DNA of 6,660 nt, taken from positions 1 to 6,660 of the forward strand of contig DATFBY010000122.1 of the NCBI GenBank assembly GCA_035253585.1, written 5' to 3'. The DNA is from DATFBY01 sp035253585 (GTDB taxonomy: Bacteria > Gemmatimonadota > Gemmatimonadetes > Gemmatimonadales > Gemmatimonadaceae). Below the pieces are notes generated by a model that saw nothing but the letters and a program-made list of their open reading frames with translations, did not search any database and had not been told where the DNA came from. The position numbers and the translations under genes are program-made. Positions 1 through 5,722 of the stretch are shown one piece after another. The stretch's first letter is position 1; the number at the start of each line of letters is the position of its first letter.

Positions 1-743
1 GACGTCCAGGGCGCGTTCCGCAGCTGATTGAGATCGCGTCCGTCGGCGATCATCGCGCCCCAGCTGGGCGTCGGCGGCTGCACGCCGAGTCCGAGGAACG
101 ACAACGCCGCCTCGGCCATGATCGCGCCGGCCATGCCGAGCGTGGCGGCGATCACGACCGGCGCGATCACGTTAGGGAGAAGGTGGCTGACGATGATGCG
201 GCGATCTCGGGCGCCGAGGGCTCGCGCGGCCTGAACGTACTCGAGCTGCCTGACGACGAGCACCTGGCCACGTACCAGACGCGCCATCCCCGCCCAACCG
301 ACAATGCCGATCGTCACGAAGACCACGCCGATCGATGGCTCGAGGGCGGCGACCATGGCGATGAGCAGCAGTAGCGTCGGGAAGGCGAGCGTGACGTCCG
401 CAAGACGCATGACGAGCTCATCGACCCATCGGCCATAAAACCCGGCGATGAGGCCGAGCGTAACGCCTAGCGCGAGCGCGATACTCTGTGAGATCACGCC
501 AACGGCGAGCGAGACGCGCGCACCGAAAACGAGGCGCGCCCAGACGTCGCGGCCCTGGAGATCGGTGCCCATCCAGTGGCTGCCCGATGGACTCTGAAGC
601 TGATTGGCGAGATCGATGTCGATCGGATCGTGGCGCGCGATGAGCGGCGCGGCGATGGCCAGCGCGGTGATGAGCACCACGACGATGAGCCCGATCATCG
701 CTCGCCCATCCTGCCGAAGGCGCGCCCACAGAATTGCGATCAT
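1..743 (-). CDS. OppC/DppC-type ABC transporter permease (3' end outside window)
   Basis: Inner-membrane permease subunit of a peptide/nickel-type (OppC/DppC family) ABC importer, which would work with a partner permease, ATPases and a binding protein outside this window. Translation from 743 gives 247 residues with no stop before the edge. An N-terminal membrane helix (about residues 15-35) is followed by the family's HWMGTDLQGRDVWARL segment (56-71) and several further hydrophobic helices. The EAA loop that docks on the ATPase is clear at about 168-192 (AARALGARDRRIIVSHLLPN), followed by AEAALSFLGLGVQPPTPSWG (210-229), a strong family signature. Usual length is about 280-300 residues, so roughly 30-50 are missing. 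The ATG overlaps the upstream nuclease stop as ATGA, and no Shine-Dalgarno site is seen, so translation is probably coupled. The family is certain; the substrate (peptide, nickel, glutathione) cannot be read from the permease. Confidence 0.95.
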   Translation of the reverse strand, partial: MIAILWARLRQDGRAMIGLIVVVLITALAIAAPLIARHDPIDIDLANQLQSPSGSHWMGTDLQGRDVWARLVFGARVSLAVGVISQSIALALGVTLGLIAGFYGRWVDELVMRLADVTLAFPTLLLLIAMVAALEPSIGVVFVTIGIVGWAGMARLVRGQVLVVRQLEYVQAARALGARDRRIIVSHLLPNVIAPVVIAATLGMAGAIMAEAALSFLGLGVQPPTPSWGAMIADGRDLNQLRNAPWT

Positions 744-1297
744 CGACTGGTTCGGGTCGACGCGCGTCGCATGCCTACCGACGCGGGAGCGCCAATTGCT
801 TGACCGCAGCGCACGACCAGCGAGCAGCGCGCGCATCGCCGCGGATCGGTGTGGTTGGGCGAGACATCGGCCGCCAGAAGATCCTCGCGCAGATCGGCAA
901 GTGTGCGGATGACTTCCGACCTCAAGCTGTCAGTGAAATCGATGCGAAAGGTACGGTCGGCGTAACGGAGATAGCCATAGCCGGCGAAGCGCGGCTCGAT
1001 CTCCTCGAGCAGTACGCAATAGGCAGCCAGCTGCACGACGTCCCGTAGCCACGGCGTGTTGCTCCGCCGACTCGGCTTGAGCTCGACCGGTACGACCCGT
1101 CCGTTCTCTTCGACGAGATAATCCGGCTTGCCGGCGAGGCCCAGTCGCGCGGACCGAAGGACGCGCGTCTGACGTGAGACACCGGAGTCGCTGGCGCTGA
1201 CTCGACCGCTCACGCCGAAGCGCGAATAGAGAAGCGCGCTCACGACGGCCGCAACGATTGCGGCGAGGACGAGAAGGACCGCGACAACGACTGTCAT
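740..1297 (-). CDS. Cas4/Dna2-family nuclease, C-terminal half with N-terminal membrane helix
   Basis: 185-residue protein carrying the catalytic part of a Cas4-like PD-(D/E)XK (RecB-type) nuclease. Residues 2-24 form one hydrophobic helix (TVVVAVLLVLAAIVAAVVSA), followed by a basic stretch that suggests a cytoplasmic C-terminal domain. Nuclease motifs follow in Cas4 order: GKPDYLV with Asp59 (motif II), VPVELKPSR with Glu72 and Lys74 (ExK, motif III), and QLAAYCVLLEE with Gln89 and Tyr93 (QxxxY). A C-terminal cluster, Cys155-x2-Cys158-x5-Cys164, matches the three downstream Fe-S ligands of Cas4. The first ligand cysteine and the N-terminal motif are absent here but lie in the ORF immediately upstream (1294-1542), which overlaps by ATGA. 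Family members act on DNA ends as 5' exonucleases or PAM-processing enzymes; activity here is inferred. Alternatively it could be the 3' part of one gene broken by a frameshift. Confidence 0.88.
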   Translation of the reverse strand: MTVVVAVLLVLAAIVAAVVSALLYSRFGVSGRVSASDSGVSRQTRVLRSARLGLAGKPDYLVEENGRVVPVELKPSRRSNTPWLRDVVQLAAYCVLLEEIEPRFAGYGYLRYADRTFRIDFTDSLRSEVIRTLADLREDLLAADVSPNHTDPRRCARCSLVVRCGQAIGAPASVGMRRASTRTSR

Positions 1298-1542
1298 CGC
1301 GACAAGAGGTACAGCAGCGCGCCGATCAGCAGCGCGATGGCGGCAAAGGCCAGCAGCCGGGCGGCGCGAAGCGTATTGCCGTGCGCGCGATGCGCTTTGT
1401 GACCTCGCTCGAATCGCTCGGAGTGCTCAACCGTTTCGATTCCCTGCACCGCGCGCAGCCACCAGGCGCGGCGGCAGTACGCGTACTCCGCCAGCTCGGA
1501 CGCGGACACGAAGCGCTCGGTGTTAGGCTCGCCGCCGGTCAT
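1294..1542 (-). CDS. Cas4-like nuclease, N-terminal half ending in a membrane helix
   Basis: 82-residue protein that reads as the N-terminal part of a Cas4-family nuclease and then stops. SASELAEYAYCRRAWWLRAV (13-32) corresponds to the Cas4 'Y.YCPR..W' segment, with Cys23 as the expected first Fe-S ligand. ERFERGHKAHRAHG (43-55) corresponds to the following 'E..G...H' motif, with His51 the likeliest motif-I histidine. Residues 63-80 form a hydrophobic helix (LLAFAAIALLIGALLYLL) and the chain ends two residues later. Basic residues before the helix argue for a cytoplasmic N-terminus. The rest of the nuclease is in the next ORF (740-1297), which starts with its own membrane helix. The ATG at 1542 overlaps the acyltransferase stop as ATGA, and the TGA overlaps the next start as ATGA. 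On its own this chain lacks the catalytic D-ExK residues. The family call rests on motif order and the partner; a sequencing or natural frameshift remains possible. Confidence 0.82.
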   Translation of the reverse strand: MTGGEPNTERFVSASELAEYAYCRRAWWLRAVQGIETVEHSERFERGHKAHRAHGNTLRAARLLAFAAIALLIGALLYLLSR

Positions 1543-2471
1543 TCAGTCTCGCTCTCGTCATCGTCGCTGGCATCATCGCGAGTGGGTGGACTTCGCTTCC
1601 AGCGACGATGGTGCCAGAAGTACTGCTCCGGCGCGCGACGCACGCAGTTCTCGAGCACGCGCGTGTAGTGCGCGACGATGCGCTCGACATCGCGATCGGC
1701 GTCGCCGGTATCTTCGACCGGAATCGGCTCGACGATGCCGATGAACTTGCCATTCGGCTTACGAATGACCGCGCCAAAGAGCATCGGCACGCCCTGACGG
1801 AGCGCGAATGTGGCCGGACCGCGTGGAGTCTTCGCCAGCCTTCCAAAAAATGGTACCCACACGGACGCGGACTTGAGTAGCGACTGGTCGGCCAGAAACG
1901 CGACTGCCCTTCCCTCCTTGAGCGCGCGAGGGGTGCGTCGCACTGCCTGACGATCGAAGACAATGGAAATGCCCAGTGCCTGACGAGTGCGGGTCACGTA
2001 GTCGTGCACCAGCGGGTTGGCGATCTTTCGGGCGACGGCATCGAGCGGGACGCCTAACGCGGCGGCGACCGCGCCGCAGAACTCCCAGTTCCCGAGGTGC
2101 CCTGTCACGAAGATGAATCCGCCCTGCGACCGGGCGCGGTCCATGTGCTCGCGTCCTTCGATGTGGTCGAGCAGGGCCAGCACATCCTCGGTGTGCAGCT
2201 TTGGGAGCAGGGCTGTCTCCACGGTCAGACGCCCCAGATTTTCGTACGCGCCCCGCGCGATGCGACGAACCTCTGCTGGCGGCAGCTCGGGAAAGGATTC
2301 GGCGATCTGTGTCTCGACAACCCGACGGCGAATGCCCAGCGGTCGATAGCCGAGCGCGCCGATTCGCGCGCCGAGTCGGCCTGCGCGCTCCCAGCTCATG
2401 AGTCCGAGCACACCAATGACGGCTCGAAGCATCCCATACACGAGCCAGTCGATGGGCGACCCTTTCATCAC
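1539..2471 (-). CDS. LpxL/HtrB-type lipid A (lysophospholipid) acyltransferase
   Basis: 310-residue member of the LpxL/HtrB acyltransferase family, which transfers secondary acyl chains to lipid A precursors at the cytoplasmic face of the inner membrane; some homologues acylate other lipids. Evidence in order: an N-terminal hydrophobic anchor (about 8-27), the catalytic HX4E motif in GHLGNWE (His125, Glu130), RKIANPLVHDYVTRTRQALG (148-167), FLADQS (192-197), VWVPFFGRLAKTPRGPATFA (204-223) and the terminal HHRRWK (287-292), all hallmarks of the family, at normal length. The tail after residue 296 is strongly acidic (DDASDDDESETE), which is atypical. The reading frame opens with GTG at 2471 followed at once by ATG at 2468. 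GTG gives a GTGA overlap with the glycosyltransferase stop and ATG a one-base overlap, so coupling is expected either way. Its place after a glycosyltransferase fits outer-membrane glycolipid synthesis. The exact acceptor is unknown. Confidence 0.93.
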   Translation of the reverse strand: MMKGSPIDWLVYGMLRAVIGVLGLMSWERAGRLGARIGALGYRPLGIRRRVVETQIAESFPELPPAEVRRIARGAYENLGRLTVETALLPKLHTEDVLALLDHIEGREHMDRARSQGGFIFVTGHLGNWEFCGAVAAALGVPLDAVARKIANPLVHDYVTRTRQALGISIVFDRQAVRRTPRALKEGRAVAFLADQSLLKSASVWVPFFGRLAKTPRGPATFALRQGVPMLFGAVIRKPNGKFIGIVEPIPVEDTGDADRDVERIVAHYTRVLENCVRRAPEQYFWHHRRWKRSPPTRDDASDDDESETE

Positions 2472-3559
2472 CAGCGCGAGCGGTCGCCGGCGACGATCAC
2501 CGCTCTTTCGAAGGCGTCGGCCATCTCGGTCTCGGGAAAGTCGCGCACGACACGCGCGCGGGCCGCGGCGCCCATCGCCGTGCGCTGCTCCTCGTGCGCC
2601 AGAAGACGCGCGACTGTCGCCGCCATCTCCGACGACTCGCCCGGCGGAAAGAGCAGTCCCGTAATGCCGTCGGCCACGAAGCGTTGCGCGACGCTGTCAC
2701 GCTCGGCGAGCACCGGAACCTTGAGGGCCTGAGCATCGAGGTACGCGTACGCGGCATCGTCACCACCAGCGACGACCCACACGAGGTCGGCGGCGCGGAG
2801 CACGGCCAGCTCGTCATCACGCGCACCCAGGAACAGCACCAGCGGCGTGACGCGAAGCGCGGCGGCGTGCATGCGGAGGTCTTCCTGATCGGAGCCGGGG
2901 CCGACAAAGGCGAGACGCAGCTCCGGGTGCCGCGGCGCCAAAAGCCTAACGACCCGAAGCACGTTGGCGGCACGCACGCGGCTTCGCCAATCGGCGGCGC
3001 AGACGATGAGACGCGTGTCGCCGGCGGCGCCGAGTGATGCGCGTGAAGCTGCGCGAATGGTGTCGTAGATCGGCGGATCGATCCCGATCGGAGCGACCGC
3101 CGGCTCGATCCGCGCGCGGCGAACCGCGGGCGACCGGCGACGATCTTCCTCGGTGGCGAAGAGCAGCCCGGTGGCGGCCACGCGCAGGAGCATGTTGTCG
3201 GCGAAGCCAAAGCGCGGAATCATCCCGTGCTCGAACCGCCTAACGAGTGCGGCCCGCTCAGCCCACCGCGCGGCGAATGCCCCGATGCGCTGATCTTCGT
3301 CGCCGTGCACGAGCACGACCTCGGCGAACGCGTCGAGCAGTATCCGTCTCAGCCGCCAGGCCCGCGCGATCCAGGGTCCGCGCATGTCGATCGGCGACAC
3401 GGCGTAGCGCTCGTGATCCAGTCGTTGCTCGAGCACGCTGGCGGCCGGGCAAGCGTACGTCACTTGATGCCCACGCTCGACGAGCGACGAGGCAGCGGCC
3501 GCGAACGCGCGCGCACGCCCCGACCACTCGGTGTCGCTGCTGAAGAACAGAACGCGCAA
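2468..3559 (-). CDS. GT-B fold glycosyltransferase (GT4-like)
   Basis: 363-residue cytoplasmic or membrane-associated glycosyltransferase, probably building a cell-surface glycolipid or polysaccharide. The start MRVLFFSSDTEWSGRARAFA and ERGHQVTYACP (28-38) are the classic N-terminal Rossmann pattern of GT-B enzymes. The C-terminal domain shows RLIVCAADWR (183-192), LRLAFVGPGSD (214-224), VLFLGARDDELAVLRAADLV (241-260) and GITGLLFPPGE (298-308), as in GT4 enzymes. The usual E-X7-E nucleotide-sugar motif is replaced by Asp267-X7-Asp275 in GDDAAYAYLDAQALKVPV. The start is TTG at 3559: the frame upstream is closed by the TAA at 3605-3607 and holds no ATG or GTG, and no Shine-Dalgarno site is visible. 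Its stop overlaps the acyltransferase start (GTGA). Donor and acceptor sugars cannot be predicted from sequence alone. Confidence 0.88.
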   Translation of the reverse strand: MRVLFFSSDTEWSGRARAFAAAASSLVERGHQVTYACPAASVLEQRLDHERYAVSPIDMRGPWIARAWRLRRILLDAFAEVVLVHGDEDQRIGAFAARWAERAALVRRFEHGMIPRFGFADNMLLRVAATGLLFATEEDRRRSPAVRRARIEPAVAPIGIDPPIYDTIRAASRASLGAAGDTRLIVCAADWRSRVRAANVLRVVRLLAPRHPELRLAFVGPGSDQEDLRMHAAALRVTPLVLFLGARDDELAVLRAADLVWVVAGGDDAAYAYLDAQALKVPVLAERDSVAQRFVADGITGLLFPPGESSEMAATVARLLAHEEQRTAMGAAARARVVRDFPETEMADAFERAVIVAGDRSRW

Positions 3560-3567
3560 GTAAGACC

Positions 3568-3614
3568 GGGAAGCGGGAAGCGGAAAGCGGCGACCGGCCC
3601 CCGCTTACCGCTTC
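3568..3614. repeat. Heptamer tandem array forming a 14-bp hairpin in the regulator-glycosyltransferase gap
   Basis: Three tandem 7-mers on the plus strand, GGGAAGC, GGGAAGC, GGAAAGC (3568-3588), face two inverted copies, CCGCTTA and CCGCTTC (3601-3614). The arms 3577-3590 and 3601-3614 pair over 13 of 14 positions around a 10-base loop. The right arm contains the TAA stop of the REC-PglZ gene (3605-3607), so in that mRNA the hairpin would begin within the last codons and end before the TTG of the glycosyltransferase. There is no T-tract after either side, so a standard intrinsic terminator is not supported; attenuation or mRNA 3'-end protection is possible. Confidence 0.75.
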
Positions 3615-5167
3615 GGTGTCAGAAGCGCAACGGGTAAGATGACTTCCTCGGGCGTCACGCCGCCGTGGAGGAAGGAGCCGCGGTAGCGGGACTGGTATTC
3701 GCGCAGCTTGGTCGGGTAGACGAAGAAGGTGTCACCGGTCGCCAGCAGCGTGTTGCCGCCGAGTCCGCGGCGCGGGAGCCGGAGGTCATCCGAGTTGTTG
3801 AAGAGGAGCGCATGCTCCGAGCGCTCGGCGCGCAGATCTTCGCCGAACTTGTAGCGCAGATTCGCCGTAGCGTCGCGCTTGGCGAACACGGTCGCGGGCG
3901 TCAGGCAGTGGATGGAGCCGTGATCGCTGGTCACCAGCACGGGGACGCGGCGGCGAGCAGCCTCCTTGAGTAGCGAGAAGAGCGCCGAGCGCTCGAACCA
4001 CTGCCTCGAGATCTGGCGGAGCGCGATCTCGTCGCGCGCCACTTCATAGAGGATCGCCGACTCGCTGCGTCCGTGCGTGAGCAGATCGACGAAGTTGAAG
4101 ACGAACGCGCTCACGCCCTCGGTGAGAATGGCGCTGGAGAGCCGGCGCTCGAGATCGTCGGAGTCGCCGGAGGTGGAGATCTTCTCGTAGCGCACCGGCT
4201 TCTTGACCTCGAGCTCCTTCAAGTGCTCCTCGAGAAGCTCCCGCTCGTGCGCGTTCAGCGTCTCGTCTTCTCTCTCTCCCCACCAATCGGGGAAGCGCGC
4301 CGCGATCTCGCCCGGGAAGAGACCGCTGAACAGTGCGTTGCGCGAGTACGGCGTCGCCGTCGGCAGCACCGAGAAGTAGTGCGTCGTCTCGACGTCGAAG
4401 TACGGGACCATAAGACGTTGTAATACACGCCATTGATCGAGTCGCAGGCAGTCGATGACGATGAACACCGCCGCGCGCTCGCGGCCGAGCACGGGCAGAA
4501 GAAACTCGCCGATGATGTCGATGGAGAGCGGTGGACGATCGCCCTCGAGATTGCGAAGCCACGCTGGGTATGCGTGACGCATGAAATCGGCGAACTCGCG
4601 TCGAAGATCGGGATACAGCGCCTGGAGCGACTCGTACAGGCTACGCTCGCCCGCCTCAGCGAGCGCAATGTCCCAATCGACGAGCTCCGAGTAGCGGCCG
4701 ATCCATCCGCGCCAATCGAGTGTGCGTTCGCGCTCGAGCTCGAGCGCGCGGAATCGCTCGACGAAGGATCGCGCGATCGCTTGTTGCCGAATGCGCGGGC
4801 CTTCGAGGATGCGTGTGATGACGGACAGTACCTGCCGGGGATTGATCGGCTTGACGAGGTAGTCGCGCACGTCCATGCCGATCGCTTCCTTGAGCGTCGC
4901 GTCTTCCTCGCTCTTGGTGACCATCACGATCGGGAGGTGCGCGTCGAGCTCGCGGATCTCGCGGTACGCCTCGAGGCCACGCTTGCCGGGCATCTGCTCG
5001 TCGAGGAGGACGACGCCGTAGGGGCGCCGCCGGAGCATCTCGACGGCGTCGTCGGCGTTGGTGGCGGCATCGACCTCGAAGCCTTTCTGTCGCAAGAAGA
5101 TGCGATGAGACTCGAGGAGGTCTGCTTCGTCGTCGATCCAGAGTACGGACTTCTCGGGTGCAGTCAT
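3605..5167 (-). CDS. porX: PorX-like response regulator: REC domain fused to PglZ phosphatase/phosphodiesterase domain
   Basis: 520-residue two-domain protein. The receiver domain (about 7-123) has the acidic pair Asp12-Asp13 in LWIDDEADLL, phospho-acceptor Asp56 in VVLLDEQMPG, Thr84 in VMVTKSEED and Lys106 in YLVKPINP. A linker leads to a PglZ domain of the alkaline phosphatase superfamily (about 210-520), with candidate metal and nucleophile residues in VIDCLRLDQW (Asp239, Asp244), SVLPTATPYSRNALFSG (Thr270/Thr272), DLLTHGRSES (His365), VTSDHGSIH (Asp415, His416) and FLHGGVTPEEVILPVAL (His501). Length and wording (TKSEED, KPINP) match PorX of Bacteroidota, which regulates type IX secretion and hydrolyses oligonucleotides. 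The same role here is inferred, and the symbol is by homology. The frame is open to 5293, but ATG 5167 is preferred: the extra 42 residues translate the heptamer repeats, and MTAPEKSVLWIDDE is a normal REC start. There is no clear Shine-Dalgarno site. A weak TTGCTC-17-TACCTT pair ends 6 bases before the ATG and would make the mRNA leaderless. Confidence 0.93.
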   Translation of the reverse strand: MTAPEKSVLWIDDEADLLESHRIFLRQKGFEVDAATNADDAVEMLRRRPYGVVLLDEQMPGKRGLEAYREIRELDAHLPIVMVTKSEEDATLKEAIGMDVRDYLVKPINPRQVLSVITRILEGPRIRQQAIARSFVERFRALELERERTLDWRGWIGRYSELVDWDIALAEAGERSLYESLQALYPDLRREFADFMRHAYPAWLRNLEGDRPPLSIDIIGEFLLPVLGRERAAVFIVIDCLRLDQWRVLQRLMVPYFDVETTHYFSVLPTATPYSRNALFSGLFPGEIAARFPDWWGEREDETLNAHERELLEEHLKELEVKKPVRYEKISTSGDSDDLERRLSSAILTEGVSAFVFNFVDLLTHGRSESAILYEVARDEIALRQISRQWFERSALFSLLKEAARRRVPVLVTSDHGSIHCLTPATVFAKRDATANLRYKFGEDLRAERSEHALLFNNSDDLRLPRRGLGGNTLLATGDTFFVYPTKLREYQSRYRGSFLHGGVTPEEVILPVALLTPKR

Positions 5168-5224
5168 ACCCGGAAGGTAGTCCGTGCCAAAAGGGGGAGC
5201 AACGCGGTGGCGGGTATTGAACGA

Positions 5225-5236
5225 GAATCTAGATTC
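5225..5236. promoter_or_regulatory. Perfect 12-bp AT-rich palindrome, possible operator
   Basis: GAATCTAGATTC is its own reverse complement, and its 8 A/T bases of 12 stand out in a GC-rich spacer. It sits 58 bp upstream of the REC-PglZ start and 72 bp upstream of the 137-aa gene, a position suited to a dimeric regulator controlling either direction. No known operator is recognised, and a palindrome of this length can occur by chance. Confidence 0.3.
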
Positions 5237-5246
5237 GGTCGACGGC

Positions 5247-5295
5247 GGCATTCGGCATTCGGGAACCGAAAGGCGCCATCCGCCATCGGCCATCC
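5247..5295. repeat. Two short heptamer arrays upstream of the divergent genes
   Basis: GGCATTC occurs twice in tandem (5247-5260) and is followed by a decayed unit, GGGAACC. After a short gap come GCCATCC, GCCATCG, GCCATCC (5275-5295), three tandem 7-mers. Unit length is the same as in the arrays at 3568 and 5723, but the sequences differ and the two blocks here are not clean inverted copies. Translating this DNA as an N-terminal extension of the REC-PglZ gene gives a low-complexity peptide (MADGGWR...), which argues that it is not coding. Confidence 0.6.
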
Positions 5296-5307
5296 GCGAA
5301 AAACATC

Positions 5308-5721
5308 ATGGCGAATACATCAAACGGCCCGCAGTCCTTCGCCATCGCGAACCTTCACACATCGCGACCGTTTCGATGGCGGGCGTTGGCGGCGCTTGCT
5401 GGGAGGCAGCCAATCGGGGGAGATCGTGAGGTTGCGCTCGGATGTCTGATGGTCGCGCGGTTGGCATCGGGCACGCTGGGAGACACGCCTCTGCCTGCAC
5501 CCGTTCGGTCGGAGCGTGCGACGGCGGCGCGCGGATGGCTGGCGTCGCTGACGGTACCACCGACGATTCGCGCAGCGATGCTTCGAGTCGCCGAGGCGAG
5601 CGCGGGCGACGGCGCCGAGCTGGGGGAGGCGGTGCGGGCGCTGGCGGCGGCCGTGGCACCACAGCTAGACGGCGCGAGTAGGACGGAGTTGGATCGGTTG
5701 GCGAGAGAGATAGAGACGTAG
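5308..5721 (+). CDS. Hypothetical 137-residue helical protein
   Basis: The family is not recognised. The protein is rich in Ala, Leu and Arg and looks all-helical. There is no signal peptide or convincing membrane segment, and the only two cysteines or tryptophans worth noting are scattered (single Cys46, two Trp). It contains an FRWRALAALAG segment near residues 22-32, a hydrophobic helix REVALGCLMVARLASGTL (40-57), a mostly helical middle and an amphipathic C-terminal helix ending in SRTELDRLAREIET. No catalytic motif is visible. ATG 5308 is the first start after the heptamer repeats; no Shine-Dalgarno site precedes it. It lies 109 bp upstream of the DnaB-like ATPase on the same strand, so the two may be co-transcribed and functionally linked, but this is only positional. 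It is judged real because its composition is protein-like and it fills the space between two well-supported genes; the overlapping antisense frame reads through the repeat and is less credible. Confidence 0.6.
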   Translation: MANTSNGPQSFAIANLHTSRPFRWRALAALAGRQPIGGDREVALGCLMVARLASGTLGDTPLPAPVRSERATAARGWLASLTVPPTIRAAMLRVAEASAGDGAELGEAVRALAAAVAPQLDGASRTELDRLAREIET

Positions 5722-5722
5722 G

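Larger units (their letters stand above)
5168..5307. promoter_or_regulatory. Divergent intergenic region between the REC-PglZ gene and the 137-aa gene
   Basis: 140-bp spacer from which both blocks are read outward, so it should hold at least two promoters. No strong -35/-10 pair is visible. The best candidate for the minus strand is TTGCTC, 17 bases, then TACCTT (at 5179-5174); only 3 of 6 positions match in each box, and it lies so close to the ATG at 5167 that the transcript would have no leader. The spacer also contains a 12-bp perfect palindrome and two short heptamer arrays, listed separately. The promoter role follows from gene orientation, not from recognised boxes. Confidence 0.4.

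Noticed and set aside
740..1542. Part of a CRISPR adaptation module because of the Cas4 similarity
   Set aside because: No cas1, cas2, effector gene or repeat-spacer array is visible; the neighbours are an acyltransferase and an ABC permease.
3560..3607. Stop-codon readthrough fusing the REC-PglZ protein to the glycosyltransferase
   Set aside because: The two genes share a frame across the TAA at 3605-3607, but the linker would be repeat-encoded and nothing in the sequence suggests programmed readthrough.
3605..5167. PglZ of a BREX defence system
   Set aside because: The protein has an N-terminal receiver domain and PorX length and motifs, and no BREX partners (BrxL, PglX, BrxC) are present. 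Combining it with the Cas4-like pair and the DnaB-like ATPase into one defence island is not supported.
5180..5200. Sigma-54 promoter (TTGGCACG) upstream of the REC-PglZ gene on the minus strand
   Set aside because: The -24-like half TGGCACG is present, but the -12 half TTGC is missing at the required spacing.
5168..5293. Longer REC-PglZ protein starting at 5293
   Set aside because: The 42 extra residues translate heptamer repeats and low-complexity DNA; MTAPEKSVLWIDDE from 5167 is a standard receiver-domain start and gives normal PorX length.
4433..5449. 338-residue open frame on the plus strand
   Set aside because: It is antisense to the REC-PglZ gene, has no recognisable domain, and is a typical GC-rich shadow frame.
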